The notes under the pieces: generated by a model | What the model was told of the DNA's origin: nothing | Database searches by the model: none | Seen by the model: the letters and a program-made list of their open reading frames with translations, nothing else | NCBI RefSeq assembly: GCF_001425785.1 | Contig: NZ_LMDI01000023.1 | Location: 103,633 to 167,632 of the forward strand | Length of the DNA: 64,000 bases | From: Rhizobacter sp. Root1221 | Lineage (GTDB): Bacteria; Pseudomonadota; Gammaproteobacteria; Burkholderiales; Burkholderiaceae_C | Direction of reading: 5' to 3' | In this document: piece by piece, positions 63,127 through 64,000 of the stretch | How positions within the stretch are numbered: the stretch's first letter is position 1 | Layout: each line of letters opens with the position of its first letter | Translations under genes and position numbers: made by a program

Positions 63127-63927
63127 TCAGGCCAGGCAGTCGGCCGGCAGTTCGCTCGCCTTCAATGCGCCGGTCATCACGGCCACGGTGTCGCTCATCG
63201 AGATCTTTTTCGGGTTGAGCACCGCGGCCCGTTTGCCCAGCCGGGCCACGTGGATGCGGTCGGCGATCTCGAACACGTGCGGCATGTTGTGGCTGATGAG
63301 CACCACCGGCAGGCCCTTGTCGCGCACGCGGCGGATGAGCTCGAGCACCATGTTGCCCTCCTTCACGCCGAGGGCCGCGGTGGGCTCGTCCATGATGACC
63401 ACGTGCTGCGCGAAGGCGGCGGCCCGCGACACGGCCACGCACTGGCGCTGCCCCCCCGAGAGGGTCTCCACCGCCTGGGTCATCGAACGGATGCCCACCT
63501 TCAGGTCCTGCATGCGCGCGGTGCTTTCCTCGAGCATGCGGCGCTTGTCGAGCATGCGCAGCACGTTGCCGAGGAAACCGGGGCGCCGGATCTCGCGGCC
63601 GAGGAACAGGTTCTCGGCGATGTTCATCGCCGGCGCCACGGCCAGCTCCTGGTACACGGTCTCGATGCCGGCACGGCGCGCGTCGATGGGGCTCTTGAAA
63701 TGCACCTCCTGGCCGTCGAGCAGGATCTGCCCTTCGTCGGGGATGGTCGCGCCCGAGAGCGCCTTGATCAGCGACGACTTGCCGGCGCCGTTGTCACCGA
63801 TGACGGCGAGGATTTCGCCGGCCCGCAGTTCGAAATCGGTGCCGTCGAGCGCCGTGACCTGGCCATAGCGCTTGACGAGGTTCGTGGCCTTCATGACCAA
63901 GGGGGTGGAGGAGGATTGGGCTTGCAT
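63127..63927 (-). CDS. Sugar ABC importer ATPase (FrcA type, single domain)
   Basis: 266 residues, one ABC domain: Walker A GDNGAGKSS, Q-loop YQELAVAPAMNIAENLFLGRE, signature LSGGQRQ, Walker B VVIMDEPTAALG, H-loop ISHNMPHVFEIADRI. Single-domain length and sequence match the fructose-type FrcA branch of the CUT2 family rather than the double-domain RbsA type. GGAGA precedes ATG 63927. It follows the permease gene by 13 bases. Confidence 0.92.
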   Translation of the reverse strand: MQAQSSSTPLVMKATNLVKRYGQVTALDGTDFELRAGEILAVIGDNGAGKSSLIKALSGATIPDEGQILLDGQEVHFKSPIDARRAGIETVYQELAVAPAMNIAENLFLGREIRRPGFLGNVLRMLDKRRMLEESTARMQDLKVGIRSMTQAVETLSGGQRQCVAVSRAAAFAQHVVIMDEPTAALGVKEGNMVLELIRRVRDKGLPVVLISHNMPHVFEIADRIHVARLGKRAAVLNPKKISMSDTVAVMTGALKASELPADCLA

Positions 63928-63940
63928 CTGGGTCTCCGTT

Positions 63941-64000
63941 TCAGCGCGTGCCCTTGCGGGACAACTGGTCGGCCGCCACGGCCAGGATCACGAGCACGCC
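63941..64000 (-). CDS. Sugar ABC importer permease, C-terminal fragment (window edge)
   Basis: Only the last 19 codons are in the window (GVLVILAVAADQLSRKGTR, stop at 63941-63943). A membrane helix followed by a short basic cytoplasmic tail is the usual end of CUT2 permeases (FrcC/RbsC type), and the gene abuts a matching ATPase. The rest lies beyond the right edge, so this is not a broken gene. Confidence 0.7.
   Translation of the reverse strand, partial: GVLVILAVAADQLSRKGTR

Overview
The window is GC-rich throughout, densely packed, and reads as a chromosomal segment of a betaproteobacterium of the order Burkholderiales (Rhizobacter/Roseateles/Mitsuaria-like). That placement rests on base composition, protein style and the families present, not on a marker gene. 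I see no rRNA, tRNA, CRISPR array, insertion sequence or phage gene, and no stretch above 300 bases lacks a gene.

Region by region. 1-8.4 kb: the end of a TauE/SafE-type exporter, then a BaeSR-like two-component system divergent from a complete tripartite RND efflux operon, with a match to the E. coli BaeR box between them. 8.5-11.6 kb: a VOC-fold protein, a LysR regulator with paired operator-like repeats, a 57-residue ORF, a short endonuclease V-like protein and a CPBP membrane protease. 11.7-22.8 kb: a compact eight-gene envelope cluster consisting of YjfI (DUF2170), a PspA/IM30 protein, a 107-residue unknown, YqiJ, a long YqiK-type flotillin, a 1722-residue AAA+ protein, a single-HKD phospholipase D/nuclease-fold protein and a short CorA-like membrane protein. 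This is the most intriguing system here. 22.8-25.5 kb: a cytochrome P450, an AraC regulator and a small cupin.

25.5-40.0 kb is a divergent galactoside-utilization locus. Leftward: GH42 beta-galactosidase, a YgjV-family membrane protein, KDPGal aldolase, galactonate dehydratase, KDGal kinase and a short-chain dehydrogenase (probable galactose dehydrogenase), i.e. the De Ley-Doudoroff route without an obvious lactonase. Rightward: GH35 beta-galactosidase, a MalK/MalE/MalF/MalG-type importer and a LacI-family repressor. Two matching TTAA-nCGC-TTAA operators flank the divergent promoters.

40-44 kb holds a haloacetate-dehalogenase-like hydrolase, a leucine-rich-repeat protein, a YitT-type membrane protein and a RIO-type kinase. 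44-53 kb is a polyamine/GABA module: a MocR/GabR-type regulator divergent from an omega-aminotransferase, a complete PotA-D-B-C-type importer and a succinate-semialdehyde-dehydrogenase-like enzyme, with three spaced TGTACA-like sites between regulator and operon. 53-64 kb contains secreted plant-polysaccharide enzymes (AbfB-GH43 and GH5-CBM6), an exported aldo/keto reductase, a chalcone-isomerase-like protein, an outer-membrane protein of the SphA/MetA-pathway type, an ABC-2 exporter (one ATPase, two permeases), and, leftward, a ROK regulator with the start of a sugar ABC importer that runs off the right edge. The carbohydrate genes together suggest life on plant material.
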